64,000 nucleotides of DNA from Pseudomonas mucoides (GCF_015461845.1 NZ_JACOPW010000010.1:1-64000), one strand, 5' to 3'; numbered from the stretch's first letter, positions 51,709 to 59,582 are shown. Made by a program: numbers and translations. The notes: generated by a model from the sequence alone, not told the origin.

Positions 51709-52919
51709 TGGCCCGCGATCTTACCCGTCTTAAAGGCCTTTCCAGCGTTAATGCGCTGACAGAGGGAGCTCAGCAGGGAACTGTTCTCGAGCTGGACCCA
51801 AGTCAAATTCGCGTAGAAAAACAGGTCCGTAAAAAGTTTCGTAACATCGAAGAGTTGGCGCGATCGATGAAGGAGGAGCAGCAATCTCCGATCATCGTTT
51901 CACCTCTAGACAAAAACACTAACACTTATCTGCTTCAGAAAGGCGAGCGGCGGCTGCGTGCCGCGATGCTCATCGGAGAAGGTTTTAAAATCAAAGCTAT
52001 CGTCGACCCGACGATTCGAACAAAGTCTAAATCCACAGCTAGCCAGTTGGCTGAGAATATTCAGCGTGAACCGCTTACCCCGATCGAAGTCGCAATCGCG
52101 CTGGTTGATTTACGCGAACAGATGAAGGAAGAGGGCAAGAAAGGCACCGGCCGTGAACTCGCAGATTATTGCAACAAGCCCGAATCGTGGGTTTCTAAAC
52201 ACCTGGCACTTGCTGACCTACCTGATGAGCTTGCCGCTCTCATTGATGATGAGATCACGTCTGATTCGGAATTGATTCAATCATTAGCCAAAATTTGTGA
52301 GCTTAAACCAGATCTATATTTACAACTGATCGATCAAGCACGGTCTGAAGGCGGCTTAAGCCGCTCTGAGGCCCGCGATCACTTAAAGGCAGCTAAAGGG
52401 GCGCCTGCGCCTAAACAACCATCCGAGCCCCCTCATGTAACATCTCAGATGAACCCACTAACAAAAGATCAAAGTGGGACTGAAGTTGAAGCCGGCGGGG
52501 TAGGGCAGGGTGGTATCGAAACATCCGATCCGCAAGCGCAACAGAGCGGCGAAGATAACCTTGCAAAAGAACAAAACGGCGGAGGAAGCCTCCCAAAGAC
52601 TCCGCCACCAGCAACTACACCGTCAGAACCTGGAGCCGGCCACACTGAACTGAACCCTACACCACCAACGGCTAGGCAGCAGGCGAAGAAGCTCGGGAAA
52701 AGCGAAGTCCGTGAGATTCCAGCTGATCAGATGGTTATGCAGGTTCGGGTATGCACTGACAAGAAGCACTTCACCGGCGAGCTGCTTCTGAATGTGGTTT
52801 GCGGAAACCCTAACAAAGGCATGGTTTCGTATCTCGATGGAAGCAAGCAGCAAAAAGGTCTGTTTGACCTTGATCAGATCGAAATAATTACTATTGCTCA
52901 GCTAGCGTCGGGCGACTAA
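51708..52919 (+). CDS. parB: ParB partition protein
   Basis: A 403-residue ParB. The N-terminal domain has LLQKGERRLRAAMLI (about residues 77-91) and SQLAENIQREPLTPIEVAIA (about 114-133), followed by a helix-turn-helix (GRELADYCNKPESWVSKHLA, about 148-167). Residues 225-330 are a Pro/Gly/Gln linker; the C-terminal 75 residues are probably the dimer domain. It should bind the GCATGC-centred palindromes and load parA. Overlaps parA by one base. A parS-like copy and a strong terminator follow. Confidence 0.92.
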   Translation: MARDLTRLKGLSSVNALTEGAQQGTVLELDPSQIRVEKQVRKKFRNIEELARSMKEEQQSPIIVSPLDKNTNTYLLQKGERRLRAAMLIGEGFKIKAIVDPTIRTKSKSTASQLAENIQREPLTPIEVAIALVDLREQMKEEGKKGTGRELADYCNKPESWVSKHLALADLPDELAALIDDEITSDSELIQSLAKICELKPDLYLQLIDQARSEGGLSRSEARDHLKAAKGAPAPKQPSEPPHVTSQMNPLTKDQSGTEVEAGGVGQGGIETSDPQAQQSGEDNLAKEQNGGGSLPKTPPPATTPSEPGAGHTELNPTPPTARQQAKKLGKSEVREIPADQMVMQVRVCTDKKHFTGELLLNVVCGNPNKGMVSYLDGSKQQKGLFDLDQIEIITIAQLASGD

Positions 52920-52943
52920 AAGATTTCGCATGCGAAAACATTT
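52918..52943. promoter_or_regulatory. parS-like palindrome after parB
   Basis: AAAGATTTCGCATGCGAAAA with a less perfect right arm, starting at the parB stop. It lies directly before the terminator. Confidence 0.6.
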
Positions 52944-52965
52944 AAAGGGCTGCGGCCCTTTTTTT
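52944..52965 (+). terminator. Terminator after parB
   Basis: AAAGGGC / GCCCTTT stem with TGCG loop, followed by a T-run. Closes parAB. Confidence 0.8.
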
Positions 52966-53682
52966 GTGCCTGATTTGGGACATGCCGTCCTTGATTCTCA
53001 ATCTGCGCAAAAGTAGCCTGAAGGTGTTTTTAGTGATCTCCCTGTGCTTCGAGTATTTCTCAAGCGCTGATCACGGCCTGCTCCGACCTACGTTATTTCG
53101 TTGGTTTGTTTAGGTGGTCTGTCTGAGGTGCTACTTCTCCTCCGGCCTGACTAATCGTTTTTGCTTTGGCTTTTGCTTTTGCTTTTTTGCACTTGCTTCA
53201 GCTTCACAGCTTGCCTTTGACTTCTGGTCTCTCGGCTTCGCTGATCTGCTCTTTAAAAAGTCATTGTCTTCGGTTTTTCTCAGGATTGCTTCCTGCGACT
53301 TGTCGTTTGGTGTTTACACATCCATCCGTCACCTCGCTCATTGCCCATCTGTGCTTTCACTTGCATGTGGTCGGTCTGCTTGGATTTTGACGTTTGTGTG
53401 TGTGTCCTTTCGCACTCACCATTCATCACTATCTTGTCGCAGTTCGCCGTCCCGATCTTAAAAACTATGACATCTCTGATGCAGTATCAAATCTCCTCAG
53501 AGAGATGTGTTTCGACTACCTTATCGTTTGTCGATACTGAAAACCTCAGGACTATGCCACCGTGTTCGCCGCTGCTCTTTGCTGATTATCAGCTCTTGAT
53601 GCGCAGTTCATAGTTGTGTATTTCGCCCGCACCACACTTCGTGATGTAGGTTTAGAGCGTTTTCTTTGCATCTATGACTTTG
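52966..53682. other. Intergenic region without a convincing gene
   Basis: About 700 bp, T-rich on the plus strand, with a TTTTGC microrepeat around 53158-53190. Open frames here (for example 53114-53461) give Phe/Ser/Cys-rich products without a ribosome-binding site and are not believed. It may be a long untranslated leader or RNA region; I see no defined structure until 53683. Confidence 0.4.
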
Positions 53683-53781
53683 TCTGGGTACCCCTCGTAC
53701 AGCTTTTCTCAAGGCTGTAGGAGCGGTACCCAGGCGAAAGCAATCCCAACAGGCCCTGGCGTTCGCGTCAGGGCTTTTTGC
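53683..53781 (+). ncRNA. Candidate structured RNA ending in a UUCG terminator
   Basis: An outer stem CTGGGTACC / GGTACCCAG encloses an inner TACAGC / GCTGTA stem, about 51 nt in all. It is followed by a terminator (GCCCTGGCG-TTCG-CGTCAGGGC, G-T wobble, UUCG tetraloop, then TTTTT) ending at 53781. The 12-mer CCTCGTACAGCT recurs 200 bp downstream. No coding frame covers it. The 5' end and promoter are not defined. Could be a small RNA or an attenuator. Confidence 0.45.
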
Positions 53782-53857
53782 GTTTCTGGTACATCGTGTC
53801 CTTGAATACGAGTTCCGACAGCTTTAGCGTCATAGGTGATCTTTTTGCCAGTTTTTC

Positions 53858-53883
53858 GCATGCGCATTTCGCATCGAACTCTG
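53858..53883. promoter_or_regulatory. Degenerate parS-like site
   Basis: TTTTTCGCATGCGCATTTCG; the core TTCGCATGCG is kept, the outer arms are not. A similar weak copy (TTTCGCATGCATTT) lies at about 59054. Confidence 0.3.
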
Positions 53884-53951
53884 TCGAAGGTTCCTCGTAC
53901 AGCTATTTGCTGCGCTAGGGCTCTTTAAAAATCCGTATTCACGTAACACAC

Positions 53952-53983
53952 ACCCTCAAGGGCACGCCTAATGCCCCTAGGGA
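53952..53983 (+). promoter_or_regulatory. GGGCA-type leader hairpin before the primase gene
   Basis: CCCTCAAGGGCA ... TGCCCCTAGGG folds as an outer CCCT/AGGG and an inner GGGCA/TGCCC stem, about 35 nt before the start. Related hairpins precede the genes at 55941 and 56946. Confidence 0.5.
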
Positions 53984-54019
53984 CATGGCTGCCTCATTTT
54001 TCAAGGAGATACAGCCATG
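53984..54019 (+). promoter_or_regulatory. Hairpin holding the primase ribosome-binding site
   Basis: CATGGCTG (53984-53991) pairs with CAGCCATG (54012-54019), a perfect 8-bp stem whose loop carries the AAGGAG ribosome-binding site and whose 3' arm contains the ATG. This could gate translation. Confidence 0.5.
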
Positions 54020-55273
54020 TCAGATAGTCAAAAACGTCTTCCTTTGAAGGACGAGGTTGCCGATATTGTTAAGCACGCTGGTGGTTGGTTAAACGTCATC
54101 GAACGTGTAGCCCCTATCCTCGCGCCCGCAATTCGACATCATGGTCACGGCGTAGATTGTCCTTTCCCAGAGCGTCATCGGGAAGGCGGCGGTCGTGACT
54201 CCTTCAGGTTTTCCGAAAAGGCGGACCATGAAGGCCGGGCCATTTGCTCCTGCAACCAGGACGGATGGAGTCAGTTTGATCTGCTTATTCAAGCAGGTGT
54301 TGGCAGTAATTTTGTCGATGTCTGTAAAGAGATTAAGCGGGCGTTTGGTGGCGGTAGTGAGGCGTATAAGGCTAAAGAAGCTCCGGCTCCTAAGCGTCAG
54401 CGTCCTCGTTCAACTGCTGAAGACAATGCAATTAAGGCGGCTTCGATGAAACAGATTGTCAAGGATCTGCTTCCGCTTGGTCATCCTGATGCTGCAGTCG
54501 GACGGTTGTACTTCCGTCGCCGCGGAATCCCACTCAACAAAGCCATTGGCGATGTTAAATTCCATCCAGCTCTTCCGTACTACCGCACTCGTGTGGAGAA
54601 CAAAGTCCGGATCAAGGAACTGGTAGGAAGGTTCCCGGCGATCGTGTCTGCATTTCGTAATGGGCAGGGTAGGGTGATGAACCTTCATCGCATCTTCCTC
54701 ACTCAGGACGGATTCAAGCTTGATCACCCCCTGGTTTCGAAGCCTAAGAAGGTTTGCTCAGGTTTGGACAACTGGTCGAAGACACCCGTTGCTATTGCCA
54801 CCGTCCCAGAGTGCAGAACCTTGCACATATGTGAAGGTGTCGAAAAAGGATGGGCGCTTCATCTGGTTACGGGTGAAAGCGTACGGGCTGCTAATAGCTG
54901 CACGTCTTTGCCTGGTCTCTACGTCAACCGTGATGAGTTTGACGACGTTGTGCTTTGGGCCGATCACGACCCTTACAACGAAGTTAGCGAAAAGCATGGT
55001 GCAGGTCAGACCTACATGTACAAGCTCTTCATCGAGCTGATGCGTGCAGGCTTTCGCGTATGTCTCATGATCCCCGATACGAACCCCACCAAGGAAGCGA
55101 AAGGTCCTGACTGGGAGGACATCGCGGTCAATGAGAAGGTGCTGGAGATGCCCCTGACTGAGCGTTTTGACTACCTGCGTACCCGTGCTCTCGAAGGCGG
55201 TGTGTTTACACCTACAGGCCACGTTAAGAAGATCTCGAAAGAGACCTTTTTGGCTGAGGCTAAAGTGGCGTGA
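54017..55273 (+). CDS. DNA primase with zinc finger and Toprim domain
   Basis: A 418-residue phage/plasmid-type primase. The N-terminal zinc site uses Cys48 (VDCPFPERHREGGGRDSF), His and the ICSCNQDG pair (residues 76-84). Residues 100-230 are the central region. The Toprim domain has LHICEGVEKGWALHLVTG (about 271-288) with the catalytic Glu and DDVVLWADHDPYNE (about 310-323) with the DxD. The layout resembles the primase part of P4 alpha and Gp4-like proteins without a helicase. It should make RNA primers for plasmid replication or transfer. Its start sits in a hairpin; a strong terminator follows. Confidence 0.8.
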   Translation: MSDSQKRLPLKDEVADIVKHAGGWLNVIERVAPILAPAIRHHGHGVDCPFPERHREGGGRDSFRFSEKADHEGRAICSCNQDGWSQFDLLIQAGVGSNFVDVCKEIKRAFGGGSEAYKAKEAPAPKRQRPRSTAEDNAIKAASMKQIVKDLLPLGHPDAAVGRLYFRRRGIPLNKAIGDVKFHPALPYYRTRVENKVRIKELVGRFPAIVSAFRNGQGRVMNLHRIFLTQDGFKLDHPLVSKPKKVCSGLDNWSKTPVAIATVPECRTLHICEGVEKGWALHLVTGESVRAANSCTSLPGLYVNRDEFDDVVLWADHDPYNEVSEKHGAGQTYMYKLFIELMRAGFRVCLMIPDTNPTKEAKGPDWEDIAVNEKVLEMPLTERFDYLRTRALEGGVFTPTGHVKKISKETFLAEAKVA

Positions 55274-55282
55274 CTACAAAAC

Positions 55283-55320
55283 AACCCTCTGGCCAGCTAT
55301 TGCTGCCAGAGGGTTTTTTT
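55283..55320 (+). terminator. Rho-independent terminator after primase
   Basis: AACCCTCTGGC / GCCAGAGGGTT stem, 11-nt loop, then T7. Strong. Confidence 0.85.
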
Positions 55321-55708
55321 ATGCTGTCATTTTGGCTTGACGGCCGATCAGAGGTGAGTCAGCATTAACCCGTCCTACTAGCCCTCCTCGAGAGCTAACC
55401 TGATCTACGTCGTAGCATTTCTATGAGGTTTTTCAGGGTGTGATTCAAGTCATGCTAATTCTTGGCTTGTTGAGCACAGACATTGCTGGAACCATTTTGG
55501 ACCCGTCTTTTGACGTTTCCATATTCGAGGTACTAGGCATTTCCTGCTGCGTTCGCGCTTCAGTAGATTTGTCCCAGGATTTTGTATCTCTGCCATCTCA
55601 GCGCTTTCTTGCTCTGATAATGGCTCCTCCGGCTTCATGCCAACTCCCCTGCACGGGTAATCTCTATGAGCTTATTCCTGGTGCAGTCAGGGATATAGGA
55701 GGTTCTTC
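55321..55708. other. Gap between primase and small SSB-tail gene
   Basis: About 390 bp. The frame at 55440-55733 (GTG start) gives a Cys/Ser-rich product without a ribosome-binding site and runs over the real start at 55709, so it is not accepted. It probably holds the promoter and leader of the next genes; no clear -35/-10 pair was found. Confidence 0.35.
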
Positions 55709-55867
55709 ATGTCGAACGAAGTTGAACTCGTGAGTGTCCCTCCAATTTGGAGGACACCTTCAGGCGATTCATTTGAGCAAGCGAAAGCACGCTTTTTGTC
55801 GCACGAACACGAAGGTAACTTTGATTTGAAGGATGAAAAGGAAGAGTCTGACGATTCTCCTTTTTAA
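55709..55867 (+). CDS. 52-residue protein with SSB-like acidic tail
   Basis: Starts with ATG 7 nt after AGGAGG. The product begins MSNEVELVSVPPIWRTPSG and ends EKEESDDSPF. That end closely resembles the C-terminal tip of single-stranded DNA-binding proteins (acidic run then D-x-P-F), which docks primase, ExoI, RecQ and others. There is no OB-fold, so it is not an SSB. It lies between a primase and a Cas4-like nuclease. It may act as an SSB-tip mimic or adaptor (inference). Confidence 0.6.
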   Translation: MSNEVELVSVPPIWRTPSGDSFEQAKARFLSHEHEGNFDLKDEKEESDDSPF

Positions 55868-55880
55868 CTAAATATTATTT

Positions 55881-55909
55881 CCCTCAAGGGCACTCACACT
55901 GCCCTTGGG
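55881..55909 (+). promoter_or_regulatory. GGGCA-type leader hairpin before the Cas4-like gene
   Basis: CCCTCAAGGGCA ctcacac TGCCCTTGGG, a near-perfect stem 31 nt before the start at 55941. Same family as 53952 and 56895. Confidence 0.5.
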
Positions 55910-55940
55910 TTAGTCGTGTGCGCCGTTAATAGGTGAGAGC

Positions 55941-56885
55941 ATGACTGCATATCTTAATCCGACATATATTTTCAACCCTGTCTCTGATGACTTTGTTGTT
56001 GATATGTCACCTACGCAGATTTTGAAATCTCAGGTCTGCCAACGTTCACTTGGCTATTACCGAGCTCGTATAAAACCAATGGCTACACCTTTGAATCTTG
56101 TGTTTGGTTCTGCCTTGCACTGGGTAATAGAAGGTTATATCAAAGGTTATATCGACCGCGATCAAATGGGAAAGCACTTCTCAGATGAGTTTTTCCGTTT
56201 GTCTATGTCAGGCTTAATCAGCATGGCAAAGTCAAAGACGCGCGAGGTTAACGAAGCAATCGGCAAGCGTCTAGCAGATCAGTTCCCATCGTTTTTCGAG
56301 AATCTGGGTCTTCGACCTTTGATCATTGAGGGAGCTTTTCGGCTAAGGATTTCACACAATACCTACATCAACCTGGTCATCGACTTTGTTGGTGTTGCGG
56401 AAAGGGACATCATTTTCAATGGTGTTCTTATCGCATCTAAAGGGGATACAGTCATTCTTGACTGGAAAACGGCAGCTACTAAGGAAGGCGCTTTATTTGC
56501 AGGCATCGCTTTGCAACTGACGTTTTACTGGGAAGCTGTACGTTTAGCGTGTGAGTCTCTTGGGATTAAGGAACCGACAGCGTGTGGTTTTGCCTCAGGG
56601 CTAAAGCCGAGTATGTCAAAACCTGATTCCGAGTCTCTTGTAAAAGCCATGTGGCAGCCAGTGCAATGGACCAAGCGTACACGTAGTGATGTTGAAGAAG
56701 CATTCGACTACGCTCGTGTAGTTGCTGGCCGTATTAGACGTGGTGAGTTTCATCGAACGTCTGGTGCTGCTTACAACTCTCCCTGTGATAGTCAAACTCG
56801 TTGTGATTTCGCTGGGCTGTGTCTGGAAGGTTCAAAGCGTGGCTACAGAATACCAGGTGGGCTAACAATTGCTGATCTGGTCTAA
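55941..56885 (+). CDS. Cas4/RecB-like Fe-S nuclease
   Basis: A 314-residue PD-(D/E)XK protein. One Cys near the N-terminus (SQVCQRSLGYYR, residue 33) and three near the C-terminus (NSPCDSQTRCDFAGLC, about 277-292) give the four-Cys Fe-S cluster pattern of Cas4 and AddB-type nucleases. The active site is GSALHWVIEGY (His), VIDFVGV (Asp) and TVILDWKTA (Asp, Lys; about 169-178). It likely cuts or trims DNA ends; there is no CRISPR system nearby, so a replication or recombination role is more likely. Confidence 0.8.
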   Translation: MTAYLNPTYIFNPVSDDFVVDMSPTQILKSQVCQRSLGYYRARIKPMATPLNLVFGSALHWVIEGYIKGYIDRDQMGKHFSDEFFRLSMSGLISMAKSKTREVNEAIGKRLADQFPSFFENLGLRPLIIEGAFRLRISHNTYINLVIDFVGVAERDIIFNGVLIASKGDTVILDWKTAATKEGALFAGIALQLTFYWEAVRLACESLGIKEPTACGFASGLKPSMSKPDSESLVKAMWQPVQWTKRTRSDVEEAFDYARVVAGRIRRGEFHRTSGAAYNSPCDSQTRCDFAGLCLEGSKRGYRIPGGLTIADLV

Positions 56886-56894
56886 ATCATCCTA

Positions 56895-56920
56895 CCTAGT
56901 GGGGCACAACTGCCCCCAGG
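56895..56920 (+). promoter_or_regulatory. GGGCA-type leader hairpin
   Basis: CCTAGTGGGGCAcaacTGCCCCCAGG; GGGGCA/TGCCCC stem, 26 nt before the ATG at 56946. Third member of the family. Confidence 0.5.
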
Positions 56921-56945
56921 GTAATGCTGCCCTTCGGAGTGACAA

Positions 56946-57404
56946 ATGAAAGAGTCAGTTCGTATGGAGCGGTATGCTCAACGTGCCGTCGATAAGCGCC
57001 GTAAAGAGGAAGACTCTAACCGCAAGATTGGTCAGTTTGTCTTGATCAAATATCTTGCGCAAGGTGATCATCTTTGTGAGGCACTGAAAAAGATGAGCCA
57101 AATGGAGCGGCAAATGTACATATCCCAACACACCGAACTGATCGAAAGTTCAGACGGTGCGGAAGGGATCAACGTGGTTTGGTGTCCCAATTCACAGGTT
57201 TTGACCCATAGACTCCTATCATCCGAACTTCGGAAGGAGTTCGAAGGACAGCATTACCTTAGTTCTTGGGTTCGTAAGGTAGGTCCTCATCAGTATGAAG
57301 CGCTACGCACTACATTGCGTGACAGACTGGAGAGACGAGTTGCCGTGCGTCAGCATCAAAAGAATCAACTTGCTATAGACTTCATTGAAGCTAATGTCGG
57401 TTAA
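56946..57404 (+). CDS. Unknown basic protein
   Basis: A 152-residue basic helical protein (begins MKESVRMERYAQRAVDKRRK). Residues 25-60 and 100-140 are charged helices that could bind nucleic acid. One Cys in VVWCPN. No family recognised. A GGGCA-type hairpin precedes it. Confidence 0.5.
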   Translation: MKESVRMERYAQRAVDKRRKEEDSNRKIGQFVLIKYLAQGDHLCEALKKMSQMERQMYISQHTELIESSDGAEGINVVWCPNSQVLTHRLLSSELRKEFEGQHYLSSWVRKVGPHQYEALRTTLRDRLERRVAVRQHQKNQLAIDFIEANVG

Positions 57405-57425
57405 ATAGTTTTCCATCAGACGATG

Positions 57426-57521
57426 GGCTAAATCCAGCCCTCGGGCCGGAAGTAAATACTTCCGGCGGGACGCCCCGGGAGTGTTATCAACTAACGCGCG
57501 ACGGCGTCACTGGAGGTACTG
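57426..57521 (+). promoter_or_regulatory. Multi-hairpin leader
   Basis: Stems GGGCT/AGCCC (57426), GCCGGAAGT/ACTTCCGGC (about 57444-57466) and ACGC/GCGT just before GGAGG and the ATG at 57522. The layout (hairpins, then ribosome-binding site right after the last stem) is like the leaders further downstream, but the sequence is not clearly homologous. Confidence 0.4.
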
Positions 57522-57776
57522 ATGTCATACATCAAAAACCTGATGCTGGCAATTGTGTCAGCTATCATGGGTACTGTCTCTGCCTCCTTGTTTGAAGGGT
57601 GGACTGTTAAGGAACAGAAGATTGTTTTTCTGATTTCGGTACTGATGGTCGCAGTAATGCTGACCAAGTCTTCAACTTCCTCAAAGGAGAAGAGCAGAAA
57701 AATGAAATTGCAGCAGCGGAGAGCGCGTAAGCGTAAGTCCCTACGCGGCAAGAAAAGAAAAGGTCATGGCCCTTAA
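57522..57776 (+). CDS. Small membrane protein with basic tail
   Basis: An 84-residue protein with two hydrophobic helices (about residues 6-24 and 32-48) and a strongly basic C-terminal tail (RKMKLQQRRARKRKSLRGKK) likely to face the cytoplasm and able to touch nucleic acid. GGAGG before the ATG. No family recognised. Confidence 0.6.
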   Translation: MSYIKNLMLAIVSAIMGTVSASLFEGWTVKEQKIVFLISVLMVAVMLTKSSTSSKEKSRKMKLQQRRARKRKSLRGKKRKGHGP

Positions 57777-57825
57777 GTGTAATGGTGAGATGAAAACTTT
57801 CATTAACTCACTTAAGGAACTGACC

Positions 57826-57945
57826 ATGTCTTCCACAGCAATCATAGCGGTATTGATCATGGCTTTTTTAGTATGGTTACGTTGCGATCACTGCGAAGCA
57901 AACGGAAAGCGTTTTATTCCGTTCAGACACACCCCTCGTAACTGA
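57826..57945 (+). CDS. 39-residue membrane protein
   Basis: MSSTAIIAVLIMAFLVWL helix followed by RCDHCEANGKRF. AAGGA 8 nt before the ATG favours 57826; an in-frame ATG at 57790 would add 12 residues. The single helix, CxxC and good ribosome-binding site support a real small gene. No family recognised. Confidence 0.5.
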   Translation: MSSTAIIAVLIMAFLVWLRCDHCEANGKRFIPFRHTPRN

Positions 57946-58123
57946 GGGAGCTGCAAGGATTCACCGCCCAGGGGCCCTAACAATCCCCTTTGGGTTGTTA
58001 GGTTTTGGGAGGGCGCAGCACTCTATAAAAACAAAATCTAATAATAATGGTGAATATATGTTTTATCAAAACTGCAAAAATCAACAAACTCGTTTATCAG
58101 GATTTCAGAAAGGGCTCGCTCCT

Positions 58124-58429
58124 ATGAAAGCACTGATTAAAATCTATCATCAGTACCGCTTGGTCCTGGTCTTCGTGCTTCTTGCATCGACGATCACTTC
58201 TGAGCCACCTATGAGGCACTGGTTAGTTGTACCTACATTCGTGTCGGTATGGCTGGCTAAGGTTTTCAAATGGGGGGTGACTGGTTTTACGCTCTATATC
58301 CTCTTTTTCAACGGTATCCATCTACCTTGGTGGCTTTCAGTCGCTAGCGTGATGACCGGTGAAATTCTCTCGATAGCTGTCGCAGCTGCAGAGATGGAAA
58401 TGAAGCACTACGGGTATCTAAACAGCTAA
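58124..58429 (+). CDS. Small membrane protein
   Basis: A 101-residue protein with three hydrophobic stretches (about residues 11-27, 35-57 and 60-85). Start 58124 has AAAGGG 9 nt upstream; an in-frame ATG at 58058 would add 22 polar residues. No family recognised. A terminator and a hairpin leader follow. Confidence 0.5.
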   Translation: MKALIKIYHQYRLVLVFVLLASTITSEPPMRHWLVVPTFVSVWLAKVFKWGVTGFTLYILFFNGIHLPWWLSVASVMTGEILSIAVAAAEMEMKHYGYLNS

Positions 58430-58490
58430 CGCTGTCTGGTCGTGAAAACGTCCGGCACAGCTTTGCTGTTGCCGGGCGTCGGCAATTCCA

Positions 58491-58519
58491 CGCCCGGTCT
58501 GCAGACGGGCGTTTTTTTT
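58491..58519 (+). terminator. Rho-independent terminator
   Basis: CGCCCG / CGGGCG stem followed by eight Ts. A further hairpin (CCGGCACAGC / GCTGTTGCCGG) lies just upstream, and a CCCG/CGGG stem lies between the T-run and the next ribosome-binding site. Confidence 0.8.
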
Positions 58520-58554
58520 AATCTCCCGTCTGCAGCGGGTAGGAGAGTTTTGCA

Positions 58555-58986
58555 ATGAACAACATGAATTTTCGCGGTGACCTCGTATGGTTTATCGCCC
58601 TCGCTAACGATCTAGTCACTCCTTGGGAGGCTGGCCGCCAGGCTGCTAACCTCAAAGAGGGCTTCACCAGCAACCCTTTTGAGACAAACACTTTCAACCA
58701 TGCTGAATGGGCGAAAGGTTTTGCTCATGGAGTGTCGCATGACGCTCCGGCGGTGTCGCAATCCATCAATGCTTCAGTTGTAGTTTCACTACCTCTGATG
58801 GAAGTGCAGCACCTACCTGATAGGGCCTTCTGGGCCGAAGCTAACCGATTATCTGTCGGTGGAATGTCTGAGTTCGCACTTGCTGCGCGCTTGGGTGTTT
58901 CTCGGGATCAGTTAAGCGCTGGAATGATCCTTCATCACTTCTGGGATGAGGATGCGATTCCTTTGGGAATTCGCGAAGCGGGGTAA
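58555..58986 (+). CDS. Unknown 143-residue protein
   Basis: Soluble. The C-terminal part (residues 110-130, GGMSEFALAARLGVSRDQLS) has a possible helix-turn-helix. The N-terminal 60 residues are Trp/Asn-rich. TAGGAGAG precedes the ATG, directly after a CCCG/CGGG hairpin like those in the A-C leaders. No family recognised. Confidence 0.5.
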   Translation: MNNMNFRGDLVWFIALANDLVTPWEAGRQAANLKEGFTSNPFETNTFNHAEWAKGFAHGVSHDAPAVSQSINASVVVSLPLMEVQHLPDRAFWAEANRLSVGGMSEFALAARLGVSRDQLSAGMILHHFWDEDAIPLGIREAG

Positions 58987-59087
58987 CCCTTGCATTAGGG
59001 CTGGATAAAGCATCCGGCCTTGCCGGATGTTTTAAACATTCGACCGTGTGTGCTTTCGCATGCATTTAGTAGGTAAGGGTAATAAAT

Positions 59088-59216
59088 ATGTGGCTGATTA
59101 AAGTATGGGATGGGAATTCGAATTGTGAGTATCACCGAAAGGGATCTTACGATGAAGTGACCACTCAGCTTCGTCATTTACCACCAAGTTATATCTGGTC
59201 TGCTCAACCAGTCTGA
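59088..59216 (+). CDS. 42-residue unknown protein
   Basis: ATG after AAGGGT; product begins MWLIKVWDGNSNCEYHRKGS. Soluble, aromatic-rich, no recognised family. Supported by the ribosome-binding site and its fit between neighbouring genes; too short to be sure. Confidence 0.4.
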   Translation: MWLIKVWDGNSNCEYHRKGSYDEVTTQLRHLPPSYIWSAQPV

Positions 59217-59291
59217 GTAAATCTCAGACGGTTAGCTCGTTGGCATTTCGCCTGGATTTTGAATCCCGGCGACTGCCGGCGAGGAACCAAA

Positions 59292-59582
59292 ATGTCTATA
59301 TCTGCCGAATGGGTACCAGGTTTTACTGGTATCGCTACCGAAACGTTGCTGAACGTTCGTCGCGCTTCCACGGGCTGCAGGATCTCGAAAGTTGAGTTCC
59401 AGCAGTACCTTGAAGAGGTTGCTATGTACACCGGCACGCAGCTGAGCATGAACGGCAACGTTCTTACGCTGAAGCTGAAATGGATGGGTCAACTTCACTC
59501 CTTCGATCTCACTGAGATTGAAGGTGGCGACTACTCATGCCCGGTCCAATTGGGTGTGGGTACACATCTCATTCTTCTGTAA
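59292..59582 (+). CDS. Unknown 96-residue protein
   Basis: Start 59292 with GAGGAACC upstream, right after a CCGGC/GCCGG hairpin. The protein is mixed alpha/beta with two Cys. No family recognised. A terminator and leader A follow. Confidence 0.5.
   Translation: MSISAEWVPGFTGIATETLLNVRRASTGCRISKVEFQQYLEEVAMYTGTQLSMNGNVLTLKLKWMGQLHSFDLTEIEGGDYSCPVQLGVGTHLILL

Noticed and set aside
53114..53461. Open frame of 115 codons in the region after parB
   Set aside because: Phe/Ser/Cys-rich product, TTTTGC microrepeat, no ribosome-binding site; looks like translated non-coding sequence.
55440..55733. Open frame of 97 codons between primase and the SSB-tail gene
   Set aside because: Weak GTG start, odd composition, and it overlaps the start of a better-supported small gene with AGGAGG.
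55941..56885. Cas4 as evidence of a CRISPR system
   Set aside because: No repeats with regular spacers and no cas1/cas2 in the window.
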